A stretch of DNA of 64,000 nt from Acidobacteriota bacterium (GTDB lineage: Bacteria; Acidobacteriota; Terriglobia; Acidiferrales; UBA7541): contig JAJPIE010000041.1 in NCBI GenBank assembly GCA_021324935.1, forward strand, positions 22,146-86,145, given 5' to 3'. This document shows positions 35,059-43,961 of this stretch, one piece after another. A program made the translations under genes and the position numbers. Within the stretch, counting starts at the first letter, position 1. Each line of letters opens with the position of its first letter. A model generated the notes under the pieces. It saw only the letters and a list, made by a program, of their open reading frames with translations. It did not search any database and had not been told where the DNA came from.

Positions 35059-35079
35059 TGTCTATAAAATTGTCTATAA
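35059..35079. promoter_or_regulatory. Direct repeat, candidate VapB operator
   Basis: TGTCTATAA occurs at 35059-35067 and again at 35071-35079, spaced 12 bp apart, about 30-50 bp upstream of vapB in an A+T-rich stretch that also holds a run TTATATAAGTA. The position fits autoregulation by VapB/VapC. Confidence 0.5.
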
Positions 35080-35116
35080 TTATATAAGTATTTTTAAGTG
35101 ATTCATTTAATGATAG

Positions 35117-36031
35117 TTACAGAATTTTCTTGCCCAGTGCGGAGAGCACCAGTTCCACGCCAAGCAGCGCCGTGCGGTTGTGTTCGTCGATCACCGGATT
35201 GATCTCCACCACTTCCATCGAGACCATCGCTTCGCTATCCGCGATCATTTCCATTGCCAGGTGCGCCTCGCGGTAAGTCACTCCGCCGCGCACCGGTGTG
35301 CCCACGCCGGGCGCGTCGGCGGGGTCCACGAAATCCATGTCCAGGCTGACGGCAATGCCGTCGGTGTCGTCCATCGCGTATTTCAGCGCGTCGGCCATCA
35401 CTTCACGCATGCCCCGCTCGTCGATTTCGCGCATCGTGAACGCCTTCACGCCCAGCTTCTTGATGAACTTCTTTTCCGCTGAATCCAGGTCGCGCACGCC
35501 CACCAGCACCACGTTCTGCGGCTCAACTTTTGGCTTGTAGCCGAACAGGTCGTAAAGCTCCGGCACGCCGTAGCCCAAAATGCAGCCCAGCGGCATCCCG
35601 TGGACGTTTCCCGAAGGCGAAGTTTCCGGCGAATTCATGTCGCTGTGCGCGTCCAACCAGATGCAGCCGATCTGCTTTTTCTCTTTTTTGAAATGAGCCG
35701 CCACGCCGCTCACCGAACCCGCGGCGATCGAATGGTCTCCGCCCAACACCAGCGGCAGGAAGCCGTCGACGAGCGCCTTCTGCACGGCCTCGCCCAGGTC
35801 CTTGCACGCATCGGTGATTTCCTCCACGTACTTCGCGCGCTTTTCGCCGAACGGCATCTCTTCCGCCTGCTTCACGGAAATATTGCCGAAATCTTCCACG
35901 TGGATGCCCAGCTGCTTGATGCGCGCCTGCAGGCCGGCCACGCGCAGGGCCGAAGGCCCCATGTCCACGCCGCGGCGGCTGGCGCCCAGGTCCATGGGTA
36001 CACCGATGATGCGAATCTTCTGCGACGACAT
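35117..36031 (-). CDS. rocF: Arginase
   Basis: Mn2+ enzyme hydrolysing arginine to ornithine and urea. From ATG 36031 the protein has 304 residues; an upstream ATG at 36118 adds 29 residues unlike the family, and GGAG lies eight bases before 36031. Motifs: IRIIGVPMDLGASRRGVDMG, GGDHSIAAGSVSG, WLDAHSDMN, SLDMDFVDPADAPGVGTP and EVVEINPVIDEHNRTA carry the metal and guanidinium-binding residues. No arginine catabolic partner lies nearby. Confidence 0.95.
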   Translation of the reverse strand: MSSQKIRIIGVPMDLGASRRGVDMGPSALRVAGLQARIKQLGIHVEDFGNISVKQAEEMPFGEKRAKYVEEITDACKDLGEAVQKALVDGFLPLVLGGDHSIAAGSVSGVAAHFKKEKKQIGCIWLDAHSDMNSPETSPSGNVHGMPLGCILGYGVPELYDLFGYKPKVEPQNVVLVGVRDLDSAEKKFIKKLGVKAFTMREIDERGMREVMADALKYAMDDTDGIAVSLDMDFVDPADAPGVGTPVRGGVTYREAHLAMEMIADSEAMVSMEVVEINPVIDEHNRTALLGVELVLSALGKKIL

Positions 36032-36118
36032 TGAGAGGCTCCGTGACGCGTGGCCGGCGCTTGGCGGCGAGTGAGGCGGCTTCCCGCAAACGGAGGCCTG
36101 CTCGTCGCTCGTCGCCAA

Positions 36119-36553
36119 GTGCTAGTCACATCCAATGATTTTGGGACTGCTTGAAGGGAGAAGCTGCGAAAGTACGGCTGCTACCCGGCTTCAAGGATAT
36201 ACCCGATAAATCGCAGGAGGGAAGCGAAGGACCGCGCGGATGTGCTCCTCACAAGTTAAGCAATTGAAATAGTGGCAAGACGATGATAGGCGGTTGCAGG
36301 ACTACGTGCGCGATCAAAGGCAGACTAGATAGCCTGCTCAGATTTGAAAACAAGACCTATGGGATTGTAGATTTCAAGACCTCTAGGCTGCTTACAGAGA
36401 TGCGGCGTGCCACATAGCACTAGTGTGCCCCAAGCAAACTACTTGTCAGAGGACATAACCTCTGAAATGGCCGCAGAGCAAGGCACAATGAATTTGAGCT
36501 GGGAAGGGTAGGCAGAGGTTGAATGGAAACGTAGGTGCCCCGGCCGGCCCTGT
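36119..36553. other. Non-coding gap between arginase and asnS with an AsnRS remnant
   Basis: 435 bp of lower G+C than its neighbours. Apart from the degenerate AsnRS tail at 36191-36253 I see no gene, tRNA or clear hairpin. Confidence 0.5.
36191..36253 (-). pseudogene. Degenerate duplicate of the AsnRS C-terminus
   Basis: Minus-strand codons ending in TGA (36193-36191) read C-EEHIRAVLRFPPAIYRVYP, against [21 protein letters not shown] at the end of the real asnS 300 bp away. More than half the residues are identical and both end RVYP-stop. The DNA is similar too (for example GCGGATGTGCTC on the plus strand). The rest of the copy is not recognisable. Confidence 0.6.
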
Positions 36554-37855
36554 TCACGGATAAACCCGGTAGAGCATGCGCGGGAAAGGGATGACTTCGC
36601 GGATGTGCTCGGTGCCGCAGATCCAGGCGACGGTGCGTTCGAGTCCCAGGCCGAAGCCGGCGTGCGGGACACTGCCATAGCGGCGCAAGTCGAGATACCA
36701 CTGGAACGCCTCTTCCGGTAGGTTGTTCTGCTTCAGGCGCTGCACTAATAAATCGAAGTCGTGGATGCGCTGGCTGCCGCCGATAATCTCGCCGTAGCCT
36801 TCCGGGGCTAGCATGTCGAAGGAAAGCGCCAGATCGGGCCGCTGCGCATCCGGCTGCATGTAGAACGCCTTGATGGCGGACGGGTAATGGTGCACCATCA
36901 CCGGCCGGTCGAAGCTGCGGGAGATGACGGTCTCCTCGTCGCCGCCGAAGTCGTCGCCAAACTTGGTGGGGTTGCCGTTCTTTTGCAGGACCGCAACCGC
37001 TTCTTCATAGGTGATGCGCGGGAAGGGCGCCTTGATATTTTCGAGCTTCTTGACGTCTCGCTTCAAGGTTTCCAGTTCGCGAGAGCGGTGCTTCACCACG
37101 CCCTGCACGATGGCGCTGACGAGTCCTTCGCCGAGCTCCATCATGTCGTCCAGCCCGGCGTAGGCGGCCTCGGGCTCCAGCATCCAGAACTCGGTCAGGT
37201 GGCGGCGCGTCTTGGATTTTTCCGCGCGAAACGTGGGGCCGAAGGTGTACACCTTGCCGAGCGCCATGGCCGTGGCTTCGATATAGAGCTGCCCGCTTTG
37301 CGTGAGGAATGCTTTCTGGTCGTCGATGTAGTTCACTTCAAACAGCGTGGTGGTGCCTTCGCAGGCCGCCGGTGTGAACATTGGCGCGTCGGTGAGCGTG
37401 TAGCCCTGCGCATCCATGAAATCGCGCGCGGATTTGACGGCCTGCGCGCGAATGCGCAGGATGGCGGCCTGGCGTGGCGTGCGAATCCACAAATGCCGCT
37501 GGTCGAGCAGGAAATCCACGCCATGTTCCTTGAGCTGGATGGGAAAAGGCGTCGCCTCCGGAACCTTTTGCACCACCTGAATCCCCGTGATGCCGATTTC
37601 GTAGCCGCCCGGCGCGCGCTGCTCCGCGCGAATCTTGCCCGTGACGATCACGCTGGATTCCTGCGTGAGTCCTTTCAGCGCGTTGAAGGCATCGGGGCTC
37701 TCCTTCAGGGAGCACACGCCCTGGATGATGCCCGTGCCGTCGCGAAAAATGGGGAAAAGCAGCTTTCCGGATTCGCGGAGGTTATAGAGCCAGCCGCGGA
37801 TGGTCACTTCCTGCCCGTCGTGCCGGCCTGCGTTTGCGATCGTGATCGTGGTCAT
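36554..37855 (-). CDS. asnS: Asparaginyl-tRNA synthetase
   Basis: Class IIb synthetase charging tRNA-Asn, 433 residues. OB-fold anticodon domain (about 1-115, starting [20 protein letters not shown]), motif 2 [26 protein letters not shown] and [10 protein letters not shown], motif 3 [19 protein letters not shown], ending YRVYP. The length is normal for bacterial AsnRS and both catalytic arginines are present. It appears as a single-gene unit. Confidence 0.96.
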   Translation of the reverse strand: MTTITIANAGRHDGQEVTIRGWLYNLRESGKLLFPIFRDGTGIIQGVCSLKESPDAFNALKGLTQESSVIVTGKIRAEQRAPGGYEIGITGIQVVQKVPEATPFPIQLKEHGVDFLLDQRHLWIRTPRQAAILRIRAQAVKSARDFMDAQGYTLTDAPMFTPAACEGTTTLFEVNYIDDQKAFLTQSGQLYIEATAMALGKVYTFGPTFRAEKSKTRRHLTEFWMLEPEAAYAGLDDMMELGEGLVSAIVQGVVKHRSRELETLKRDVKKLENIKAPFPRITYEEAVAVLQKNGNPTKFGDDFGGDEETVISRSFDRPVMVHHYPSAIKAFYMQPDAQRPDLALSFDMLAPEGYGEIIGGSQRIHDFDLLVQRLKQNNLPEEAFQWYLDLRRYGSVPHAGFGLGLERTVAWICGTEHIREVIPFPRMLYRVYP

Positions 37856-38066
37856 AGTGAATCGCTTTGTAGGAAATTCAACACCTTAGTTTAACAGAGG
37901 AAGAGAGCACTTCCATGCGAGCGCCTGGATTCGGTTGAGAAATCCAATGATTGGAAAGCGTGTGGATGTTGTTGAGTGCCAGGAGCCGCGCGTCTGCGGT
38001 GACCAGAGTCAAATGGTAGACGAGGGCCGGCGCCGCTTCCGGGAAACAATGCGAGGCACAGCCGCG

Positions 38067-38933
38067 CTAAAGCGCCTGGAAGTCTTCTTCGAGGCGGTCG
38101 AGGGATTTGGCGCCGGCGCGAATCTGGTCCACAAGGCCGGGCGCTTCGGGGCCGGTTTTTTCCTTCAATTCCAGCGTTAGCGGAATTTCGCCGCCGGGCA
38201 GCGAGCGGAACAGCTTCAACGCCGCCAGCCAGTCGATCGAGCCGTCATACGGCGGCAGGTGCGCATCCTTATCGCCGAGATTGTCGTGAATGTGCGCGCT
38301 GACGATCTGCTCGCGCATGGCTTCGAAGGATGTGGCCACGCGCTCGTCCTCCGGGCCGTCGGCCAGATGCGCGTGGCCGATATCGAAATTGAAGCGCAGG
38401 CCGTGCAGGCGGGTTTCTTCGAGAAACGCGCGGAGATAGGCGGGTTCGCCCATTTCGCTGGTGGTGTTTTCCACGCAGAGCGCCACGCCGGCGTGCTTCG
38501 CGTGCAGCACCAGATGCTCCAGCGAACTGAAGGCCGCATCCCGCTTGCGGGGATCGGCGGAGTCGCGATGGCCGCCCATGTGCAGAACCATGCGGGCAAA
38601 CGGCAAATCCTCAGCCACGTCGATGGCGCGCTTGAATTCATCCATCGCTTCGATGCGGCGCACGCGCTCCACTTCGGCGATGGAAAGCGGCGTGCCGCCT
38701 TCCCGGTTCGGGCCAAAATCGCGGCAGGTTGGCGCATGCAGCGAAGCAAGTTGCAGGCGATTGTCGGCGAGAACCTGCCCGAGCAGGCGAACTTCCTGCT
38801 TGTTCGTGTAATCGAAATGGCCGCGGCTGGCGAACAGCTCGATGGCCTGGAATCCCGCGTTGCGAACCTCGGCGAGCACCTCCGGTGTGAGTTTTTTGGA
38901 GACAAAGAGGTAGGTCGAGAGGATTCTTTGCAT
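38067..38933 (-). CDS. Sugar phosphate isomerase/epimerase-type TIM-barrel protein
   Basis: 288 residues of the AP-endonuclease-2 (xylose isomerase-like) superfamily. LTPEVLAEVRNAGFQAIELF, LASLHAPTCRDFGPNREG, MVLHMGGHRDSADP, VALCVENTTSEMGEP, FNFDIGHAHLADG and IVSAHIHDNLGDKDAHLPP carry the typical metal-binding Glu, Asp and His residues. The substrate is unknown. No sugar operon surrounds it. Confidence 0.85.
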   Translation of the reverse strand: MQRILSTYLFVSKKLTPEVLAEVRNAGFQAIELFASRGHFDYTNKQEVRLLGQVLADNRLQLASLHAPTCRDFGPNREGGTPLSIAEVERVRRIEAMDEFKRAIDVAEDLPFARMVLHMGGHRDSADPRKRDAAFSSLEHLVLHAKHAGVALCVENTTSEMGEPAYLRAFLEETRLHGLRFNFDIGHAHLADGPEDERVATSFEAMREQIVSAHIHDNLGDKDAHLPPYDGSIDWLAALKLFRSLPGGEIPLTLELKEKTGPEAPGLVDQIRAGAKSLDRLEEDFQAL

Positions 38934-39044
38934 GCCCTACAGTGTAGCGCGAGCCAGAGCCGAACTCATGGCCTTCCGCCAGCGCAAGCCGCGGGGTTGG
39001 CGAAACGCCTTCTTGCCGGTAACGGAATTACGCGCCGCGCAATT

Positions 39045-40844
39045 CTAGTAGCCGGCCGCGGAGCCTTCATCGCGCGGATCGGCGGACCCGCAGCGCTCCC
39101 CAGTCTTCCGATCGATGCCAATTGCGTTGACCAGCCCTATATGGCCGCGCCGCTTCACGTTGTAGCCGCGCGTCTTCAGTTGTTCTTCCATCTCCGGTGA
39201 AAACAGATTTTCCATCACCAGCACATCCGGCAGCCACTGGTGATGAAAGCGCGGCGCATTGATCGCCGACTGCGCGTCCATCCCCAGCCGCATCCAGTTG
39301 AGCACGGTCAACAGCGTCGCGGAAATAATGGTTGGCCCTCCCGGCGAACCGGTAACGAAGCTGAGTTGTCCGTTGCGCAAGACAATCGTTGGCGTCATGG
39401 AGCTCAGGGGCCGCTTCCCCGGGGCAATCGTGTTTCCCTCGGACTGGATCAAGCCGAACAAGGCGTTGGGCACGCCGGGCTGCGTGGTGAAGTCGTCCAT
39501 TTCATCGTTGAGCAGAAAACCCGCGGACGAGGTGACGTGCGAGCCGAAGCTGTCGTTCAGCGTGGTCGTGCTGGCCACGGCGTTGCCGGCGGCGTCGACC
39601 ACGGAAAAGTGCGTGGTGTGGGGTCCTTCACCCAGGCTGACGATGGTGTTCGGCGGCACATTGATGCTTCCCGCCTTGCCGCATTCGTGAGGAGTTCCCG
39701 CCTTCACCTGATTGCTCGGCGTTGCGCGATCGCGATCAATCGTGGCTTCGATTTCTTCCGCATAGCACGGCGCGATCAGCCCCGCGACCGGAACACTCGA
39801 AAAATCCGGATCGGCCAGGTACGTCGCGCGGTCGGCAAACACGCGCCGCATCACTTCGGCGACCATGTGTACGCTTTGCGGATCATCCCAGCCTTTCAGC
39901 GGCACATTTTGCAGCATGTTCAATGCTTCAAGCTCCGCCACGCCGCCGGAACTCGGTGGAGGGGGCGCCAGCACTTCCCACTGCTGCCCGTCGACAGTGT
40001 AGTGCCCGTGCAATACCTCGCGGATTTTCGGCTGGTAGTGCGCCAGATCTTCCAGCGTGATCAGCCCGCCAAGCGCGGCCATATCCTGCGCCAGCATTTT
40101 CGCGGTTTCTCCGCGATAGAACTCATCGGGCCCGTTTTTTGCGATGCGCTTCAGGGTGGCCGCAAGCCGGGGTTGACGAATCGTGTCGCCCGCCCGGTAC
40201 ATTTTTCCGTCGTTCAGAAAAATGTGGCTGCTCAGGGAAAATTGCTGCAGCCCCGGGCGTTCCTCCACGAATTCGCGCGCAAGTTTTTCACTGACCGGGA
40301 AACCCTCCTCGGCGAGGCGGATAGCCGGCTGCATCACTTCGGCGAGCTTCATCGCGCCGTGCGTTTTCAGAACCAGCGCCAGGCCCGCGACCGTGCCTGG
40401 CACGGCGATCGAACGATACCCGATCACTGATGCCTGCTCGTCGAGTGTTCCATCCGCTTTGATGTACATCTCCCGCGTGGCCTTGCCGGGCGCCACTTCG
40501 CGGTAGTCGAAAAAGTCCGTTTTCCCGTTGGCCAGATGCACCATCATGAAGCCGCCGCCGCCGATGTTTCCCGCGGCCGGCTCAACCACGGCCAGGGCAA
40601 ACGCGGTCGCCACCGCGGCGTCCACGGCGTTCCCGCCGCGCTTCAGTATCTCCACTCCGGCTTCGGAAGCCAGCGGTTCATCGGTAGCCACCATGCCGTG
40701 CGGGGCGCGAACCGCCTCCCGCGGCCATTCCTTGGGAATGTCCGGATGGTCGCGGAATTCAGAGGCCCGCTGGGCCAAGGCGCTGGGTGAATAAATCGCA
40801 AGAAGGGCAAAAACGCAGCAAAGTGAAATGGATTTTCGATTCAT
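39045..40844 (-). CDS. ggt: Gamma-glutamyltransferase
   Basis: Periplasmic N-terminal nucleophile hydrolase cleaving or transferring gamma-glutamyl groups, for example from glutathione. 599 residues with signal peptide (1-25). Motifs: GMVATDEPLASEAGVEILKR, NAVDAAVATAFALAVVEP, GNIGGGGFMMVHL, APPPPSSGG. Autocleavage before the catalytic Thr of GPHTTHFSVVDAAGNAV, then SFGSHV and the GSPGGPTI turn. All key residues are present. It is divergent from the serine hydrolase gene. Confidence 0.95.
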   Translation of the reverse strand: MNRKSISLCCVFALLAIYSPSALAQRASEFRDHPDIPKEWPREAVRAPHGMVATDEPLASEAGVEILKRGGNAVDAAVATAFALAVVEPAAGNIGGGGFMMVHLANGKTDFFDYREVAPGKATREMYIKADGTLDEQASVIGYRSIAVPGTVAGLALVLKTHGAMKLAEVMQPAIRLAEEGFPVSEKLAREFVEERPGLQQFSLSSHIFLNDGKMYRAGDTIRQPRLAATLKRIAKNGPDEFYRGETAKMLAQDMAALGGLITLEDLAHYQPKIREVLHGHYTVDGQQWEVLAPPPPSSGGVAELEALNMLQNVPLKGWDDPQSVHMVAEVMRRVFADRATYLADPDFSSVPVAGLIAPCYAEEIEATIDRDRATPSNQVKAGTPHECGKAGSINVPPNTIVSLGEGPHTTHFSVVDAAGNAVASTTTLNDSFGSHVTSSAGFLLNDEMDDFTTQPGVPNALFGLIQSEGNTIAPGKRPLSSMTPTIVLRNGQLSFVTGSPGGPTIISATLLTVLNWMRLGMDAQSAINAPRFHHQWLPDVLVMENLFSPEMEEQLKTRGYNVKRRGHIGLVNAIGIDRKTGERCGSADPRDEGSAAGY

Positions 40845-41013
40845 GGCGAAAAATTGACACTAAGGGAATCAGCGGCACGCGTCAAGGCTTCCCCTGCATA
40901 GTGCCGACTTGTCGGAGTCTCGCGGGCGCCAAGGTGGACCGCTGCGCGGAATTTTTGGCCGCCTGGCAAAATATTTGCGATAAGCTTGCGCGCGGAGTCC
41001 GGAGGAGTATTTT

Positions 41014-42597
41014 ATGAGGGAATCGTCGCTGCGGGTGAAGTTCCTGGTTGCGTTCTGCCTGCTCATCGCGGCCAGTCTGGTTCAGGCCCAGGCTCCGCCG
41101 GCGGATCTGGATGACTACGTCGCCCACGCGATGAAAACGTTCGAAGTCCCCGGAATTTCCATTTCGATTGTGAAAGATGGCAAGGTCGTGCTGGCGAATG
41201 GCTATGGTGTGCGCAAGCTGGGCGATCCCGCGCCCGTCGACGCGAACACGCTGTTCGGAATCGGCTCCAACACGAAGGCGTTCACTGCTGCGGCCATCGC
41301 CACGTTGGTGGACGAGGGCAAGCTCAACTGGGACGATCCTGTCTACGAGCGCCTGAAAGGTTTCGAGATGTACGACCCTTACGTCTCGAAAGAGATGCGC
41401 ATCCGCGATCTGCTCTGCCATCGCAGCGGGCTCGGGCTCGGCGAAGGCGACCTGATGTTTTGGCCGCACACTTCCTTTACCCGCGACGATGTCGTCTACC
41501 GCGTGCGTTTCCTCAAGCCGGCCACAAGTTTTCGCAGTCACTATGCCTACAGCAACCTGATGTTTGTGACCGCCGGGCAAGTGGTGGCGGCCACGAGCGG
41601 CGACACTTGGGACGCCTACCTGCGCGAAAAGATTTTTCTTCCCCTCGGCATGAAATCCACCAACACCAGCACCGATGCCTACCGCGAGGGGGACAACTGG
41701 GCGCATCCGCATTCCAAGGTCGAGGGAAAGCTGCAAGTGATTCCCTTCGAAAATCTCGATAATGCCGGGCCGGCGGGCTCCATCAATTCTTCGGCGGCCG
41801 ATCTGGCGAAATGGGCGATGATGCAATTGAATCACGGGCAGATTCCCGGCACGGACAAGCGGCTCTTCAGCGAAAAAGCTTGGCACGAAATGTGGTCGCA
41901 ACAGACGGTAGTGCCCGTCGGCGAGGAGACGCCGGAGGAAATCCGCGCGCTGAAGCCGCATTTCGCGGGATATGGGTTGGGCTGGTTCCTCCGCGATTAC
42001 AAGGGGCGCAAGCTGGTGGGGCATTCGGGCGGGGTGGCGGGATTTGTCACGCGCGTGCTGATGGTGCCGGAGGAAAATCTCGGCGTGGTGATCCTCACGA
42101 ATGCCGAGGAAGACTTCGCCTTCGAATCCATCCTGTATCACATTCTCGATAGCTATTTTGGCGGGCCGACCGAAGATTACATCGCGGCTTTCAAGTCCGT
42201 CGAAGACAAGGAACACAAGAAGGCCGAAGAAACGATGGCCAAGGCGGCCGCGGCGCGGGACGCCAACTCGAAGCCGTCGCTTCCGCTGAAAAAATACGCC
42301 GGCGATTACAGCGATCCGTGGTATGGCACGGTGACCATTCGCCAGGAAAGCGGCGGCTTGGTGCTCAACTTCCTGCGGACCGACAAAGGCGTCGCCGATT
42401 TGCAGCATTGGCAATACGACACGTTCAAGGCGCACTGGCGCGATCGCACGGTCGAAGACGCCTTCGTCACCTTCGCGCTGAAGCCCGACGGCACGATCGA
42501 CCATTTCACCATGGCGGCCGTCTCGCCCCTGGCGGATTTCAGCTTCGACTATCAGGATTTGTATTTCACGCCGGTGCAGGCGGCGGAGAAGAAGTAG
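41014..42597 (+). CDS. Secreted serine hydrolase, class C beta-lactamase fold
   Basis: 527 residues. Signal peptide (1-26), then the penicillin-binding-protein-like domain: SNTK (S85, K88), YSN (Y179-N181) and HSGG in GRKLVGHSGGVAGF. The C-terminal part (about 405-520) resembles DUF3471, common in this esterase/peptidase group. GGAGGAG precedes the ATG. Typical relatives are esterases or D-aminopeptidases rather than true beta-lactamases. Its stop (TAG) directly abuts the convergent mqnD stop. Confidence 0.9.
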   Translation: MRESSLRVKFLVAFCLLIAASLVQAQAPPADLDDYVAHAMKTFEVPGISISIVKDGKVVLANGYGVRKLGDPAPVDANTLFGIGSNTKAFTAAAIATLVDEGKLNWDDPVYERLKGFEMYDPYVSKEMRIRDLLCHRSGLGLGEGDLMFWPHTSFTRDDVVYRVRFLKPATSFRSHYAYSNLMFVTAGQVVAATSGDTWDAYLREKIFLPLGMKSTNTSTDAYREGDNWAHPHSKVEGKLQVIPFENLDNAGPAGSINSSAADLAKWAMMQLNHGQIPGTDKRLFSEKAWHEMWSQQTVVPVGEETPEEIRALKPHFAGYGLGWFLRDYKGRKLVGHSGGVAGFVTRVLMVPEENLGVVILTNAEEDFAFESILYHILDSYFGGPTEDYIAAFKSVEDKEHKKAEETMAKAAAARDANSKPSLPLKKYAGDYSDPWYGTVTIRQESGGLVLNFLRTDKGVADLQHWQYDTFKAHWRDRTVEDAFVTFALKPDGTIDHFTMAAVSPLADFSFDYQDLYFTPVQAAEKK

Positions 42598-43470
42598 CTA
42601 CTCCGCGAGGAATTCGACCAAGGGAGGCGCCGGCAAGAGTCCGGCGGCGGTGCCGCGCTCGATCAGTTCGCGCACGGCTTTCTTGCCCTTCTCGCCGTAG
42701 CCGAGCGTCCACTTGTTGACGTACATGCCCACGAATTTATCCGCCAGCTCGGTATCCATATCGCGCGCGAACTGCATGGCGTAATTCAGCGCTTCTTCGC
42801 GGTGTTCCAGGCCATAGGAAACGCTGTCGCGAATAGTCTTGGCGATCAGGCGGCCCACGTCCGTGCCCAGCGAGCGGCGGACGGCATTGCCGCCCAGCGG
42901 CAGGGGCAGGCCGGTCATCTCCTGCCACCAGATGCCCAGGTCCACCACCTTGTGAAGCCCAAGTTGCGGGAAAAATAGTTGTCCTTCGTGAATCAGCAGG
43001 CCGGCTTCGACCACCTCGTTCTTCACCGCTTCGATGATTTTGTCGAAGGGCATTACCACCGCTTCAAAATCCGGCTGGTAGAGCTTCAAGGAAAGATACG
43101 CGGAGGTCTTCAGCCCCGGCACGCCGATGCGTTTGCCCTTGAGTTCCTGCGGCTTGATGGCTTTGGTGGAGACGACGATCGGCCCATAGCCCTCGCCGAA
43201 GCTGGCGCCGCAGTCCAGCAGGATGTATTTATCGCGGATGGAAGGATACGCGGCGAAGCTCACCGCCGTCACGTCGTAGGTTTCCGTCAGCGCCGCTTCG
43301 TTGAGCGACTGAATGTCCGAAAGAACGTGCGTGTACTTGTAGCCCGGCGTTGCCAGTTTGTGGGTTGCCAGCGCGTAAAACATGAATGCGTCGTCGGAAT
43401 CCGGCGAATGCGCCAGCTTGATTTCGCGCGGTTCTTTTTCGGTTTTCGATGCCACTTGTCGTGCGGCCAT
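42598..43470 (-). CDS. mqnD: 1,4-dihydroxy-6-naphthoate synthase (futalosine menaquinone pathway)
   Basis: MqnD performs the last dedicated step of the futalosine route to menaquinone, turning cyclic dehypoxanthine futalosine into 1,4-dihydroxy-6-naphthoate. 290 residues. The motif HSPDSDDAFMFYAL near the N-terminus, then GEGYGPIVVSTKAI, GKRIGVPGLKTSAYLSLKLY, EAGLLIHEGQLFF and WWQEMTGLPLPLGGNAVRRS match MqnD rather than MqnA. No other mqn genes lie in the window. Confidence 0.9.
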   Translation of the reverse strand: MAARQVASKTEKEPREIKLAHSPDSDDAFMFYALATHKLATPGYKYTHVLSDIQSLNEAALTETYDVTAVSFAAYPSIRDKYILLDCGASFGEGYGPIVVSTKAIKPQELKGKRIGVPGLKTSAYLSLKLYQPDFEAVVMPFDKIIEAVKNEVVEAGLLIHEGQLFFPQLGLHKVVDLGIWWQEMTGLPLPLGGNAVRRSLGTDVGRLIAKTIRDSVSYGLEHREEALNYAMQFARDMDTELADKFVGMYVNKWTLGYGEKGKKAVRELIERGTAAGLLPAPPLVEFLAE

Positions 43471-43961
43471 GGGTTCTCAATCCTCTGACCCGGAAGGACG
43501 CCCGCGGAGTAGACTCGACCACCGGTTCATTCTTCGGGGACGAAGGAACGCTCGGATCGAGGGACTTCGGAACTTGCGAGGCTTGCGGCCGGGCTTGCGA
43601 CTGCAAAGAAAAGCCTAACACACCGCCCCGCTTGGACAAAGTTTCGCTGGGAAGCGTTTGCTGCTTCGAATTCCAAGCACCTCACCATCTTTTCCACATC
43701 TCAATTTTTGTTTTCTATTTCTTTGTTTGACAGTGCTTCGTGTTGCCACGATGCATAGTTCTCAATTTGGGACAGTTCCCAGCCCAAAGACCACCGCTTC
43801 ACCCTCCGATCCGATAGGCGCTTTCCCTCTCCGGTCGCGGGCGCAACCGCGCTCGCAAGCTGACAGTCTGCCCGCCCGGCTGCAAACTCTGGAGGTCCCG
43901 TGTTCGCATCTCATGTGTATTTAGTCGGAGATTCGCGGACCGCGGGGAAGCAGTCACGGCT
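43471..43961. other. 491-bp intergenic region, no gene recognised
   Basis: It lies between mqnD and a secreted orphan gene on the same strand. Short frames here lack family resemblance and good start signals. A run TTTTGTTTTCTATTTCTTTG near 43700 is A+T-rich. A T-loop-like GTTCGCATC at about 43900 does not fold into a tRNA. Confidence 0.5.

Noticed and set aside
36420..36701. Small minus-strand open frames between asnS and arginase
   Set aside because: They overlap asnS in other frames and lack start signals and similarity.
40882..42504. Antisense open frame of 540 codons over the serine hydrolase
   Set aside because: Complement of an intact coding gene with SxxK, YxN and HSG motifs; arginine- and histidine-rich shadow composition.
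43860..43960. Possible tRNA, from a T-loop-like GTTCGCATC
   Set aside because: A58 is replaced, the T-stem does not pair and no acceptor or D-arm can be fitted.
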